In this document: piece after piece, positions 34,490 through 49,794 of the stretch
How positions within the stretch are numbered: position 1 is the first letter of the stretch
Layout: each line of letters begins with the position of its first letter
NCBI GenBank assembly: GCA_033782935.1
Contig: JAWQEG010000506.1
Span: 806,001 to 870,000 of the forward strand
DNA: 64,000 nucleotides
Source of the DNA: Petrolisthes cinctipes
Taxonomy: Eukaryota; Arthropoda; Malacostraca; Decapoda; Porcellanidae
Reading direction: 5' to 3'
Program-made: the position numbers and the translations under genes
Notes under the pieces: generated by a model
Seen by the model: only the letters and a program-made list of their open reading frames with translations
Told to the model about the DNA's origin: nothing
Database searches by the model: none

Positions 34490-37400
34490 CGATATTTTTG
34501 GTTCAAAAAGTCGATATGTGCATGCATCTTCAGTACACGTTTACATCTCAAATTCAGGTTAAAAACACACGAAAATCCGATATTTTTGGGTCCCAGAAGC
34601 GATCTGTACATGCCTACTCCATGTTAGAGTATTTTCAAAATACAGGACCAAAACATGCTAAAAATCGATATTTTGGGTGCCCAAAGTCGATATGTGCATG
34701 CATGTTCTGTACCCGTTTATATCTCAAATTCAGGCTCAAAACACCCGAAAATTCGATATTTTTGGGTCACAGAAGCGTTCTGTACATGCCTACTCCTTGC
34801 TAGAATGTTTTCAAGATTCAGACCCAAAACATGCTCAAAATCGATATTTTAGGGGCAAAAAGTCAAAATGTGTATGCATCTTCTTAACACGTTTATATCT
34901 CATATTCATGCTCAAAACACCCGAAAATTCGATATTTTGGGGTCCCATAAGCGATATGTACATGCCTACTCCGTGTTAAAGTATTTTAAAAAAAACAGGC
35001 TCAAAACATGCTGAAAATCGATATTTTAGGTGCCCAATGTAAATATGTGTATGCATCTTCTGTACCCGTTTATATCCAAAATTCAGGCTCAAAACACCCG
35101 AAAATTCAATATTTTGGGGTCCCAGAAGCTATCTGTACATGCCTACTCAGTGCTAGATTATTTTCAAAACATAGGCCCAAAATATGCTAAAAATCGATAT
35201 TTTAGGTGCCCAAAGTCGATATGTGCATGCATCTTCTGTAACCGTTTATATTTCAAATACAGACTCAAAACACCCGAAAATTCGATATTTTGGGGTCCCA
35301 TAAGCGATCTGTACATGCCTACTCCGTTTTAGAGTATGTTTAAAATACAGGCTCAAAACATGTTGAAAATCGAAATTTTAGGTGCCCAAAGTCAAAATGT
35401 GTATGCATCTTCTGTACCCGTTTATATCTTAAATTCAGGCTCAAAACACCCGAAAATTCGATATTTTTGGGTCCCAGAAGCGATCTGTACATGCCTACTA
35501 AGTGCTAGAATATTTTCAAAATATAGGCCCAAAACATGCTAAAAATCGATATTTTAGGCGCCCAAAGTCGATATGTGCATGCATCTTCAGTACATGTTTA
35601 CATCTCAAATTCAGGTTAAAAACACCCGAAAATCCGATATTTTTGGGTCCCAGAAGCGATCTGTACATACTTACTCCATGTTAGAGTATTTTAAAAATAC
35701 AGGACCAAAACATGCTCAAAATCGATATTTTGGGTGCCCAAAGTCGATAGGAGCATGCTTCTTCTGTACCCGATTATATCTCAAATTCAGGCTCAAAACA
35801 CCCGAAAAATCGATATTTTTGGGTCACAAAAGCGTTTTGTACATGCCTACTCCTTGCTAGAATGTTTTCAAGATTCAGACCCAAAATAAGCTAAAAATCG
35901 ATATTTTAGGTGCCCAAAGTCAAAATGTGTATGCATCTTATGTACACGTTTATATCTCATATTCATGCTCAAAACGCCCGAAAATTCGATATTTTGGGGT
36001 CCCAAAAGCGATATGTAAATGCCTACTCCGTGTTAAAGTATTTTGAAAATACAGGCTCAAAACATGCTGAAAATCGATATTTTAGGTGCCCAATGTCAAT
36101 ATGTGTATGGATCTTCTGTACCCGTTTATATCTTAAATTCAGGCTCAAAACACACAAAAATTCAATATTTTGGGGTCCCAGAAGCTATTTGTACATGCCT
36201 ACTCAGTGCTAGATTATTTTTTTTAAATATAGGCATAAAATATGTAAAAAATCGATATTTTAGGTGCCCAAAGTCGATATGTGCATGAATCTTCAGTAAC
36301 CTTTTATATTTCAAATTTTCGCACAAAACACCCGAAAATTCGATATTTTTGGGTCCCAGAAGCGATCTGTACATGCCTACTCCTTGCTAGAATGTTTTCA
36401 AGATACAGAACCAAACATGCTGAAAATCGATATTTTAGTCGCCCAAAGTCGATATGTGCATGCATATTCTGTACCCGTTTATATCTTAAATTCAGGCTCA
36501 AAACACCCGAAAACTCAATATTTTTGGGTCCCAGAAGCGATCTGTACATGCCTACTAAGTGCTACAATATTTTCAAGATATAGGCCCAAAACATGCTAAA
36601 AATCAATATTTTTGGTGCAAAAAGTCGATATGTGCATGCATCTTCAGTACACGTTTACATCTCAAATTCAGGTTAAAAACACCCGAAAATCCGATATTTT
36701 TGGGTCCCAGAAGCGATTTGTACATGCCTACTCCATGTTAGAGTATTTTCAAGAAACAGGACCAAAACATGCTCAAAATCGATATTTTGGGTGCCCAAAG
36801 TCGATATGTGCATGCTTCTTCTGTACCCGTTTATACCTCTAATTCAGGCTCAAAACACCCGAAAATTCGATATTTTTGGGTCACAGGTGCGTTCTGTACA
36901 TGCCTACTCCTTGCTAGAATGTTTTCAAGATTCAGACCCAAAAAAAGCTAAAAGTCGATATTTTAGGTGCCCAAAGTCAAAATGTGTATGCATCTTATGT
37001 ACACGTTTATATCTCATATTCATGCTCAAAACAACCGAAAATTCGATATTTTGGTGTCCCAAAAGCGATATGTACATGCCTACTCCGTGTTAAAGTATTT
37101 TCAAAATACAGGCTCAAAACATGCTGAAAATCGATATTTTAGGTGCCCAATGTCAATATGTGTATGCATCTTCTGTACCCGTTTATATCCAAAATTCAGG
37201 CTCAAAACACCCGAAAATTCAATATTTAGGGGTCCCAGAAGCTATCTGTAAATGCCTACTCAGTGCTAAATTATTTTCAAGATATAGGCGCAAAATATGC
37301 TAAAAATCGATATTTTAGGTGCCCAAAGTCGATATGTGCATAAATCATCTGTAACCGTTTATATTTCAAATTCAGACTCAAAACACCTGGAAATTCGATA

Positions 37401-38634
37401 TTTTGGGGTCCCATAAGCGATCTGTACATGCCTACTCCGTTTTAGAGTGTTTTCAAAATACAGGATCAAAACATGTTGAAAATCGAAATTTTAGGTGCCC
37501 AAAGTCAAAATGTGTATGCATCTTCTGTACCCGTTTATATCTTAAATTCAGGATCAAAACACCCGAAAATTCGATATTTTTGGGTCCCAGAAGCGATCTG
37601 TACATGCCTACTTAGTGCTAGAATATTTTCAAAATACAGGACCAAAACATGCTCAAAATCGATATTTTGGGTGCCCAAAGTCGATATGTGTATGCATCTT
37701 CTGTACCCGTTTATATCCAAAATTCAGGCTCAAAACACCCGAAAATTCAATATTTTGGGGTCCCAGAAGCTATCTGTACATGCATACTCAGTGCTAAATT
37801 ATTTTCAAGATATAGGCGCAAAATATGCTAAAAATCGATATTTTAGGTGCCCAAAGTCGATATGTGCATAAATCATCTGTAACCGTTTATATTTCAAATT
37901 CAGACTCAAAACACCTGGAAATTCGATATTTTGGGGTCCCATAAGCGATCTGTACATGCCTACTCCGTTTTAGAGTATTTTCAATATACAGGATCAAAAC
38001 ATGTTGAAAATCGAAATTTTAGGTGCCCAAAGTCAAAATGTGTATGCATCTTCTGTACCCGTTTATATCTCAAATTCAGGCTCAAAACACCCGAAAATTC
38101 GATATTTTTTTGTCACAGAAGCGTTCTGTACATGCCTACTTCTTGCTAGAATGTTTTCAAGATTCAGACCCAAAAAAAGCTAAAAATCGGTATTTTAGGT
38201 GCCCAAAGTCAAAATGTGTATGCATCTTATGTACACGTTTATATCTCATATTCATGCTCAAAACAACCGAAACTTCGATATTTTGGTGTCCCAAAAGCGA
38301 TATGTACATGCCTACTCCGTGTTAAAGTATTTTCAAAATACAGGCTCAAAACATGCTGAAAATCGATATTTTAGGTGCCCAATGTCAATATGTGTATGCA
38401 TCTTCTGTACCCGTTTATATCCAAAATTCAGGCTCAAAACACCCGAAAATTCAATATTTTGGGGTCCCAGAAGCTATCTGTACATACCTACTCAGTGCTA
38501 AATTATTTTCAAAATATAGGCGCAAAATATGCTAAAAATCGATATTTTAGGTGCCCAAAGTCGATATGTGCATAAATCATCTGTAACCGTTTATATTTCA
38601 AATTCAGACTCAAAACACCTGGAAATTCGATATT

Positions 38635-41600
38635 TTGGGGTCCCATAAGCGATCTGTACATGCCTACTCCGTTTTAGAGTATTTTCAAAATACAGGATCA
38701 AAACATGTTGAAAATCGAAATTTTAGGTGCCCAAAGTCAAAATGTGTATGCATCTTCTGTACCCGTTTATATCTTAAATTCAGGATCAAAACACCTGAAA
38801 ATTCGATATTTTTGGGTCCCAGAAGCGATCTGTACATGCCTACTAAGTGCTAGAATATTTTCAAAATATAGGCCCAAAACATGCTAAAAATCGATATTTT
38901 AGGCGCCCAAAGTCGATATGTGCATGCATATTCTGTACCCGTATATATCTCAAATTCAGGCACAAAACACCCGAAAATTCGATATTTTTGGGTTCCAGAA
39001 GCGATCTGTACATGCCTACTCCTTGCTAGAATGTTTTCAAGATACAGAACCAAACATGCTGCAAATCGATATTTTAGGTGCCCAAAGTTAAAATGTGTAT
39101 GCATCTTCTGTACCCGTTTATATCTTAAATTCAGGCTCAAAACACCCGAAAACTCAATATTTTTGGGTCCCAGAAGCGATCTGTACATGCCTACTAAGTG
39201 CTACAATATTTTCAAGATATAGGCCCAAAACATGCAAAAAATCGATATTTAAGGTGCACAAAGTCGATATGTGCATGCATATTCTGTACCCGTTTATATC
39301 TCAAATTCAGGCTCAAAACACCCTAAAATTCGATAATTTGGGGTCCCATAAGCGATCTGTACATGCCTACTTCGTGTTAGAGTATTTTTAAAATACAGAC
39401 TCAAAACATGTTGAAAATCGAAATTTTAGGTGCCCAAAGTCAAAATGTGTATGCATCTTCTGTACCCGTTTATATCTTAAATTCAGGCTCAAAACACCCG
39501 AAAATTCGATATGTTTGGGTCCCAGAAGCGATCTGTACATGCCTACTAAGTGCTAGAATATTTTCAAAATATAGGCCCAAAACATGCTAAAAATCGATAT
39601 TTTAGTCGCCCAAAGTCGATATGTGCATGCATATTCTGTACCCGTTTATATCTCAAATTCAGGCTCAAAACACCCGAAAATTCGATATTTTTGGGTCCCA
39701 GAAGCAATCTGTACATGCCTACTCCTTGCTAGAATGTTTTCAAAATACCAACCCAAAACATGCTCAAAATCGATATTTTTGGTGCAAAAAGTCGATATGT
39801 GCATGCATCTTCAGTACACGTTTACATCTCAAATTCAGGTTAAAAACACCCGAAAATCCGATATTTTTGGGTCCCAGAAGCGATCTGTACATGCCTACTC
39901 CATGTTAGAGTATTTTCAAAAAACAGGACCAAAACATGCTCAAAATCGATATTTTGGGTGCCCAAAGTCGATATGTGCATGCTTTTTCTGTACCCGTTTA
40001 TATCTCAAATTCAGGCTCAAAACACCCGAAAATTCGATATTTTTGGGTCACAGAAGCGTTCTGTACATGCCTACTCCTTGCTAGAATGTTTTCAAGATTC
40101 AGACCCAAAACAAGCTAATCAATCGATATTTTAGGTGCCCAAAGTCAAAATGTGTATGCATCTTATGTACACGTTTATATCTCATATTCATGCTCAAAAC
40201 TCCCGAAAATTCGATATTTTGGGGTCCCAAAAGCGATATGTACATGCCTACTCCGTGTTAAAGTATTTTGAAAATACTGGCTCAAAACATGCTGAAAATC
40301 GATATTTTAGGTGCCCAATGTCAATATGTGTATGCATCTTCCGTACCCGTTTTTATCCAAAATTCAGGCTCAAAACACCCGAAAATTCAATATTTTGGGG
40401 TCCCAGAAGCTATCTGTACATGCCTACTCAGAGCTAAATTATTTTCAAGATATAGGCGCAAAATATGCTAAAAATCGATATTTTAGGTGACCAAAGTCGA
40501 TATGTGCATAAATCATCTGTAACCGTTTATATTTCAAATTCAGACTCAAAACACCCGAAAATTCAATATTTTTGGGTCCCAGAAGCGATCTGTACATGCC
40601 TACTCCTTGCTAGAATGTTTTCAAGATACAGAACCAAACATGCTGCAAATCGATATTTTAGGTGCCCAAAGTTAAAATGTGTATGCATCTTCTGTACCCG
40701 TTTATATCTTAAATTCAGGCTCAAAACACCCGAAAACTCAATATTTTTGGGTCCCAGAAGCGATCTGTACATGCCTACTCCTTGCTAGAATGTTTTCAAA
40801 ATACCAACCCAAAACATGCAAAAAATCGATATTTAAGGTGCACAAAGTCGATATGTGCATGCATATTCTGTACCCGTTTATATCTCAAATTCAGGCTCAA
40901 AACACCCTAAAATTCGATATTTAGGGGTCCCATAAGCGATCTGTACATGCCTACTTCGTGTTAGAGTATTTTTAAAATACAGACTCAAAACATGTTGAAA
41001 ATCGAAATTTTAGGTGCCCAAAGTCAAAATGTGTATGCATCTTCTGTACCCGTTTATATCTTAAATTCAGGCTCAAAACACCCGAAAATTCGATATGTTT
41101 GGGTCCCAGAAGCGTTCTGTACATGCCTACTAAGTGCTAGAATATTTTCAAAATATAGGCCCAAAACATGCTAAAAATCGATATTTTAGTCGCCCAAAGT
41201 CGATATGTGCATGCATATTCTGTATCCGTTTATATCTCATATTCATGCTCAAAACGCCCGAAAATTCGATATTTTGGGGTCCCAAAAGCGATATGTACAT
41301 GCCTACTCCGTGTTAAAGTATTTTGAAAATACAGGCTCAAAACATGCTGAAAATCGATATTTTAGGTGCCCAATGTCAATATGTGTATGCATCTTCCGTA
41401 CCCGTTTATATCCAAAATTCAGGCTCAAAACACCCGAAAATTCAATATTTTGGGGTCCCAGAAGCTATCTGTACATGCCTACTCAGAGCTAAATTATTTT
41501 CAAGATATAGGCGCAAAATATGCTAAAAATCGATATTTTAGGTGACCAAAGTCGATATGTGCATAAATCATCTGTAACCGTTTATATTTCAAATTCAGAC

Positions 41601-43428
41601 TCAAAACACCTGGAAATTCGATATTTTGGGGTCCTATAAGCGATCTGTACATGCCTACTCCGTTTTAGAGTATTTTCAAAATACAGTATCAAAACATGTT
41701 GAAAATCGAAATTTTAGGTGCCCAAAGTCAAAATGTGTATGCATCTTCTGTACCCGTTTATATCTTAAATTCAGGATCAAAACACCCGAAAAATCGATAT
41801 TTTTGGTTCCCAGAAGCGATCTGTACATGCCTACTAAGTGCTAGAATATTTTCAAAATATAGGCCCAAAACATGATAAAAATCGATATTTTAGGAGCCCA
41901 AAGTCGATATGTGCATGCATATTCTGTACCCGTTTATATCTCAAATTCAGGCACAAAACACCCGAAAATTCGATATTTTTGGGTCCCAGAAGCGATCTGT
42001 ACATGCCTACTCCTTGCTAGAATGTTTTCAAGATACAGAACCAAACATGCTGCAAATCGATATTTTAGGTGCCCAAAGTTAAAATGTGTATGCATCTTCT
42101 GTACCCGTTGATATCTTAAATTCAGGCTCAAAACACCCGAAAACTCAATATTTTTGGGTCCCAGAAGCGATCTGTACATGCCTACTAAGTGCTACAATAT
42201 TTTCAAGATATAGGCCCAAAACATGCAAAAAATCGATATTTAAGGTGCCCAAAGTCGATATGTGCATGCATATTCTGTACCCGTTTATATCTCAAATTCA
42301 GGCTCAAAACACCCGAAAATTCGATATTTTGGGGTCCCATAAGCGATCTGTACATGCCTACTTCGTGTTAGAGTATTTTTAAAATACAGACTCAAAACAT
42401 GTTGAAAATCGAAATTTTAGGTGCCCAAAGTCAAAATGTGTATGCATCTTCTGTACCCGTTTATATCTTAAATTCAGGCTCAAAACACCCGAAAATTCGA
42501 TATGTTTGGGTCCCAGAAGCGATCTGTACATGCCTACTAAGTGCTAGAATATTTTCAAAATATAGGCCCAAAACATGCTAAAAATCGATATTTTAGTCGC
42601 CCAAAGTCGATATGTGCATGCATATTCTGTACCCGTTTATATCTCAAATTCAGGCTCAAAACACCCGATAATTCGATATTTTTGGGTCCCAGAAGCAATC
42701 TGTACATGCCTACTCCTTGCTAGAATGTTTTCAAAATACCAACCCAAAACATGCTCAAAATCGATATTTTTGGTGCAAAAAGTCGATATGTGCATGCATC
42801 TTCAGAACACGTTTACATCTCAAATTCAGGTTAAAAACACCCGAAAATCCGATATTTTTGGGTCCCAGAAGCGATCTGTACATGCCTACTCCATGTTAGA
42901 GTATTTTCAAAAAACAGGACCAAAACATGCTCAAAATCGATATTTTGGGTGCCCAAAGTCGATATGTGCATGCTTCTTCTGTACCCGTTTATATCTCAAA
43001 TTCAGGCTCAAAACACCCGAAAATTCGATATTTTTGGGTCACAGAAGCGTTCTGTACATGCCTACTCTTTGCTAGAATGTTTTCAAGATTCAGACCCAAA
43101 ACAAGCTAAACAATCGATATTTTAGGTGCCCAAAGTCAAAATGTGTATGCATCTTATGTACACGTTTATATCTCATATTCATGCTCAAAACGCCCGAAAA
43201 TTCGATATTTTGGGGTCCCAAAAGCGATATGTACATGCCTACTCCGTGTTAAAGTATTTTGAAAATACAGGCTCAAAACATGCTGAAAATCGATATTTTA
43301 GGTGCCCAATGTCAATATGTGTATGCATCTTCTGTACCCGTTTATATCCAAAATTCAGGCTCAAAACACCTGAAAATTCAATATTTTGGGGTCCCAGAAG
43401 CGATCCGTACATGCCTACTCCGTGTTAG
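38635..43428. repeat. Higher-order repeat, 2.99-kb spacing (17-mer)
   Basis: The block 38635-40437 recurs at 41626-43428 with an offset of 2991 bp, about 17 monomers (38881 with 41872, 39408 with 42399, 39584 with 42575, 40135 with 43126). Between the blocks the classes differ, so the match is not continuous through the whole unit. Confidence 0.85.
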
Positions 43429-45893
43429 AGTATTTTTAAAATACAGGCCTAAAACATGTTGAGAATCGAAATTATAGGTGCCCAAAGTCAAAATGTGTAT
43501 GCATCTTCTGTACCCGTTTATATCTTAAATTCAGGCTCAAAACACCCGAAAATTCGATATTTTTGGGTCCCACAAGCGATCTGTACATGCCTACTAAGTG
43601 CTAAAATATTTTCAAAATATAGTCCCAAAACATGCTAAAAATCGATATTTAAGGAGCCCAAAGTCAAAATGTGCATGCATATTCTGTACCCGTTTATATC
43701 TCAAATTCAGGCTCAAAACACCCGAAATTTCGATATTTTTGGGTCCCAGAAGCGTTCTGTACATGCCTACTCCTTGCTAGAATGTTTTCAAGATTCAGAC
43801 CCAAAACAAGCTAAAAATCGATATTTTAGGGGCAAAAAGTCAAAATGTGTATGCATCTTCTGTACACGTTTATATCTCATATTCATGCTCAAAACACCCG
43901 AAAATTCGATATTTTGGAGTCCCATAAGCGATATGTACATGCCTACTCCGTGTTAAAGTATTTTCAAAATTCAGGCTCAAAATATGCTAAAAATCGATAT
44001 TTTAGGTGCCCAAAGTCGATATGTGCATGAATCTTCTGTAACCGTTTATATTTCAAATTCAGACTCAAAACACCCGAAAATTCAATATTTTTGGGTCCCA
44101 TAAGCGATCTGTACATGCCTACTCCGTGCTAGAGTATTTTTAAAATACAGGCTCAAAACATGTTGAAGATCGAAATTTTAGGTGCATAAAGTCAAAATGT
44201 GTATGCATCTTCTGTACCCGTTTATATCTTATATTCATGCTCAAAACACCCGAAAATTCGATATTCTTGGGTCCCAGAAGAGATCTGTACATGCCTACTC
44301 AGTGCTAAATTATTTTCAAGATATAGGCGCAAAATATGCTAAAAATCGATATTTTAGGTGCCCAAAGTCGACATGTGCATGAATCTTATGTAACCGTTTA
44401 TATTTCAAATTCAGACTCAAAACACCCGAAAATTCGATATTTTGGGGTCCCATAAGCGATCTGTACATGCCTACTCCGTGTTAGAGTATTTTTAAAATAC
44501 AGGCTCAAAACATGTTGAAAATCTAAATTTTAGGTGCCCAAAGTCAAAATGTGTATGCATCTTCTGTACCCGTTTATATCTTAAATTCAGGCTCAAAACA
44601 CCCGAAAATTCGATATGTTTGGGTCCCAGAAGCGATCTGTACATGCCTACTAAGTGCTAGAATATTTTCAAAATATAGGCCCAAAACATGCTAAAAATCG
44701 ATATTTTAGTCGCCCGAAGTCGATATGTGCATGCATATTCTGTACCCGTTTATATCTCAAATTCAGGCTCAAAACACCCGAAAATTCGATATTTTTGGGT
44801 CACAGAAGCAATCTGTACATGCCTACACCTTGCTAGAATGTTTTCAAAATACCAACCCAAAACATGCTCAAAATCGATATTTTTGGTGCAAAAAGTCGAT
44901 ATGTGCATGCATCTTCAGTACACGTTTACATCTCAAATTGAGGTTAAAAACATCCGAAAATCCGATATTTTTGGGTCCCAGAAGCGATCTGTACATGCCT
45001 ACTCCATGTTTGAGTATTTTCAAAAAAAAGGACCAAAACATGCTCAAAATCGATATTTTGGGTGCCTAAAGTCGATATGTGCATGCTTCTTCTGTACCCG
45101 TTTATATATCAAATTCAGGCTCAAAACACCCGAAAATTCGATATTTTTGGGTCACAGAAGCGTTCTGTACATGCCTACTCCTTGCTAGAATGTTTTCAAG
45201 ATTCAGACCCAAAACAAGCTAAACAATCGATATTTTAGGTGCCCAAAGTCAAAATGTGTATGCATCTTATGTACACGTTTATATCTCATATTCATGTTCA
45301 AAACGCCCAAAAATTCGATATTTTGGGGTCCCAAAAGCGATATGTACATGCCTACTCCGTGTTAAAGAATTTTGAAAATACAGGCTCAAAACATGCTGAA
45401 AATCGATATTTTAGGTGCCCAATGTCAATATGTGTATGCATCTTCTGTACCCGTTTATATCCAAAATTCAGGCTCAAAACACCCGAAAATTCAATATTTT
45501 GGGGTCCCAGAAGCGATCCGTACATGCCTACTCCGTGTTAGAGTATTTTTAAAATACAGGCTCAAAACATGTTGAGAATCGAAATTATAGGTGCCCAAAG
45601 TCAAAATGTGTATGCATCTTCTGTACCCGTTTATATCTTAAATTCAGACTCAAAACACCCGAAAATTCGATATTTTTGGGTCCCACAAGGGATCTGTACA
45701 TGCCTACTAAGTGCTAAAATATTTTCAAAATATAGGCCCAAAACATGCTAAAAATCGATATTTAAGGAGCCCAAAGTCAAAATGTGCATGCATATTCTGT
45801 ACACGTTTATATCTCATATTCATGCTCAAAACACCCGAAAATTCGATATTTTGGAGTCCCATAAGCGATATGTACATGCCTACTCCGTGTTAA
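42575..45893. repeat. Higher-order repeat, 2.11-kb unit (12-mer)
   Basis: Monomers at 42575-43780 repeat at 44688-45893 at an offset of 2113 bp (42575 with 44688, 43126 with 45239, 43456 with 45569, 43598 with 45711). Shared rare variants include the ttgagaatcgaaattatagg monomer at about 43459 and 45572. Confidence 0.85.
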
Positions 45894-48800
45894 AGTATTT
45901 TCAAAATTCAGGCTCAAAATATGCTAAAAATCGATATTTTAGGTGCCCAAAGTCGATATGTGCATGAATCTTCTGTAACCGTTTATATTTCAAATTCAGA
46001 CTCAAAACACCCGAAAATTCGATATTTTTGGGTCCCATAAGCGATCTGTACATGCCTACTCCGTGTTAGAGTATTTTTATAATACACGCTCAAAACATGT
46101 TGAAGATCGAAATTTTAAGTGCCCAAAGTCAAAATGTGTATGCATCTTCTGTACCCGTTTATATCTTAAATTCAGGCTCAAAACACCCGAAAATTCGATA
46201 TTCTTGGGTCCCAGAAGAGATCTGTACATGCCTACTAAGTGCTAGAATATTTTCAAAATATAGGCCCAAAACATGCTAAAAATCGATATTTTAGGCGCCC
46301 AAAGTCGATATGTGCATGCATCTTCTGTACCCATTTATATCTCAAATTCAGGCTCAAAACACCCGAAAATTCGATATTTTTGTGTCCCAGAAGCGATCTG
46401 TACATGCCTACTTCTTGCTAGAATGTTTTCAAGATACAGACCAAAAACATGCTGAAAATCGTTATTTTAGGTGCCCAAAGTCAAAATGTGCATGCATCTT
46501 CTGTACCCGTTTATATCCAAAATTCAGGCTCAAAACACCCGAAAATTCAATATTTTGGGGTCCCAGAAGCGATCTGTACATGCCTACTCAGTGCTAGATT
46601 ATTTTCAAAACATAGGCCCAAAATATGCTAAAAATCGATATTTTAGGTGCCCAAAGTCGATATGTGCATGCTTCTTCTGTTCCCGATTATATCTCAAATT
46701 CAGGCTCAAAACACCCGAAAATTCGATATTTTCGGGTCCGTGAAGCGATCTGTACATCCCTACTCCATGTTAGAGTATTTTCAAAATACAGGACCAAAAC
46801 ATGCTCAAAATCGATATTTTGGGTGCCCAAAGTCGATATGTGCATGCTTCTTCTGTTCCCGATTATATCTCAAATTCAGGCTCAAAACACCCGAAAATTC
46901 GATATTTTTGGGTCACAGAAGTGTTCTGTACATGCCTACTCCTTGCTAGAATGTTTTCAAGATTCAGACCCAAAACAAGCTAAAAATCTATATTATAGGT
47001 GCCCAAAGTCAAAATGTGTATGCATCTTATGTACACGTTTATATCTCATATTCATGCTCAAAACGCCCGAAAATTCGATATTTTGGGGTCCCAAAAGCGA
47101 TATGTACATGCCTACTTCGTGTTAAAGTATTTTGAAAATACAGGCTCAAAACATGCTGAAAATCGATATTTTAGGTGCCCAATGTCAATATGTGTATGCA
47201 TCTTCTGTACCCGTTTATATCCAAAATTCAGGCTCAAAACACCCGAAAATTCAATATTTTGGGGTCCCAGAAGCTATCTGTACATGCCTACTCAGTGCTA
47301 GATTATTTTTTTTAAATATAGGTCTAAAATATGTTAAAAATCGATATTTTAGGTGCCCAAAGTCGATATCTAGATGAATCTTCAGTAACCGTTTATATTT
47401 CAAATTCAGACTCAAAACACCCGAAAATTCGATATTTTGGGGTCCCATAAGCCATCTGTACATGCCTACTCCGTGTTAGAGTATTTTTAAAATACAGGCT
47501 CAAAACATGTTGAAAATTGAAATTTTAGGTGCCCAAAGTCAAAATGTGTATGCATCTTCTGTACCCGTTTATATCTTAAATTCAGGCTCAAATCACCCGA
47601 AAATTCGATATTTTTGGGTCCCAGAAGCAATCTGTACATGCCTACTTCTTGCTAGAATGTTTTCAAGATACAGACCCAAAACATGCTCAAAATCGATATT
47701 TTAGGTGCAAAAAGTCAATATGTGCATGCATCTTCAGTACACGTTTACATCTCAAATTCTGGTTAAAAACACCCGAAAATCCGATATTTTTGGGTCCCAG
47801 AAGTGATCTGTACATGCCTACTTCTTGCTAGAATGTTTTCAAGATACAGACCCAAAACATGCTCAAAATCGATATTTTAGGTTCTAAAAGTCGATATGTG
47901 CATGCATCTTCAGTACACGTTTACATCTCAAATTCATTTTAAAAACACCCGAAAATTCGATATTTTTGGGTCCCAGAAGCAATCTGTACATGCCTACTTC
48001 TTGCTAGAATGTTTTCAAGATACAGACCCAAAACATGCTCAAAATCGATATTTTAGGTGCAAAAAGTCGATATGTGCATGCATCTTCAGTACACGTTTAC
48101 ATCTCAAATTAAGGTTAAAAACACCCGAAAATCCGATATTTTTGGGTCCCAGAAGCGATCTGTACATGCTTACTCCATGTTAGAGTATTTTCAAATTACA
48201 GGACCAAAACATGCTCAAAATCGATATTTTGGGTGCCCAAAGTCGATATGTGCATTCTTCTTCTGTACCCGTTTATATCTCAAATTCAGGCTCAAAACAC
48301 ACGAAAATTCGATATTTTTGGGTCACAGAAGCGTTCTGTACATGCCTACTCCTTTCTAGAATGTTTTCAAGATTCAGACCCAAAACAAGCTAAAAATCGA
48401 TATTTTAGGTACCCAAAGTCAAAATGTGTATGCATCTTATGTACACGTTTATATCTCATATTCATGCTCAAAACACCCGATAATTCGATATTTTGGGGTC
48501 CCAAAAGCGATATGTACATGCCTACTCCGAATTAAAGTATTTTCAAAATACAGGCTCAAAACATGCTGAAAATCGATATTTTAGGTGCTCAATGTCAATA
48601 TGTGTATGCATCTTCTGTACCCGTTTATATCCAAAATTCAGGCTCAAAACACTCGAAAATTCAAAATTTTGGGGTCCCAGAAGCTATCTGTACATGCCTA
48701 CTTCTTGCTAGAATGTTTTCAAGATACAGACCAAAAACATGCTGAAAATCGATATTTTAGGTGCCCAAAGTAAAAATGTGCATGCATCTTCTGTACCCGT

Positions 48801-49794
48801 TTATATCTTAAATTCAGGCTCAAAGCACCCGAAAATTCGATATTTTTGGGTCCCAGAAGCGATCTGTACATGCCTACTAAGTGCTAGAATATTTTCAAAA
48901 TATAGGCCCAAAACATGCTAAAAATCGATATTTTAGGTGCCCAAAGTCGATATGTGCAAGCATATTCTGTACCCGTTTATATCTCACATTCAGGTTAAAA
49001 ACACCCGAAAATTCGACATTTTTGGGTCCCAGAAGCAATCTGTACATGCCTACTTCTTGCTAGAATGTTTTCAAGATACAGACCCAAAACATGCTCAAAA
49101 TCGATATTTTAGGTGCTAAAAGTCGATATGTGCATGCATCTTCAGTACACGTTTACATCTTAAATTCAGGTTAAAAACACCCGAAAATTCGATATTTTTG
49201 GGTCCCAGAAGCAATCTGTACATGCCTACTTCTTGCTAGAATGTTTTCAATATACAGACCCAAAACATGCTCAAAATCGATATTTTAGGTGCAAAAAGTC
49301 GATATGTGCATGCATCTTCAGTACACGTTTACATCTCAAATTAAGGTTGAAAACACCCGAAAATCCGATATTTTTGGGTCCCAGAAGCGATCTGTACATG
49401 CCTACTCCATGTTAGAGTATTTTAAAATTACAGGACCAAAACATGCTCAAAATCGATATTTTGGGTGCCCAAAGTCGATATGTGCATGCATCTTCTGTAC
49501 CCGTTTATATCTCAAATTTAGGCTCAAATCACCCGAAAATTCGATATTTTTGGGTCCCAGAAGCTATCTGTACATGCCTACTTCTTGCTAGAATGTTTTC
49601 AAGATACAGACCAAAAACATGCTGAAAATCGATATTTTAGGTGCCCAAAGTTAAAATGTGCATGCATCTTCTGTACCCGTTTATATCTTAAATTCAGGCT
49701 CAAAACACCCGAAAATTCGATATTTTTGGGTCCCAGAAGCGATCTGTACATGCCTACTAAGTGCTAGAATATTTTCAAAATATAGGCAAAAAGC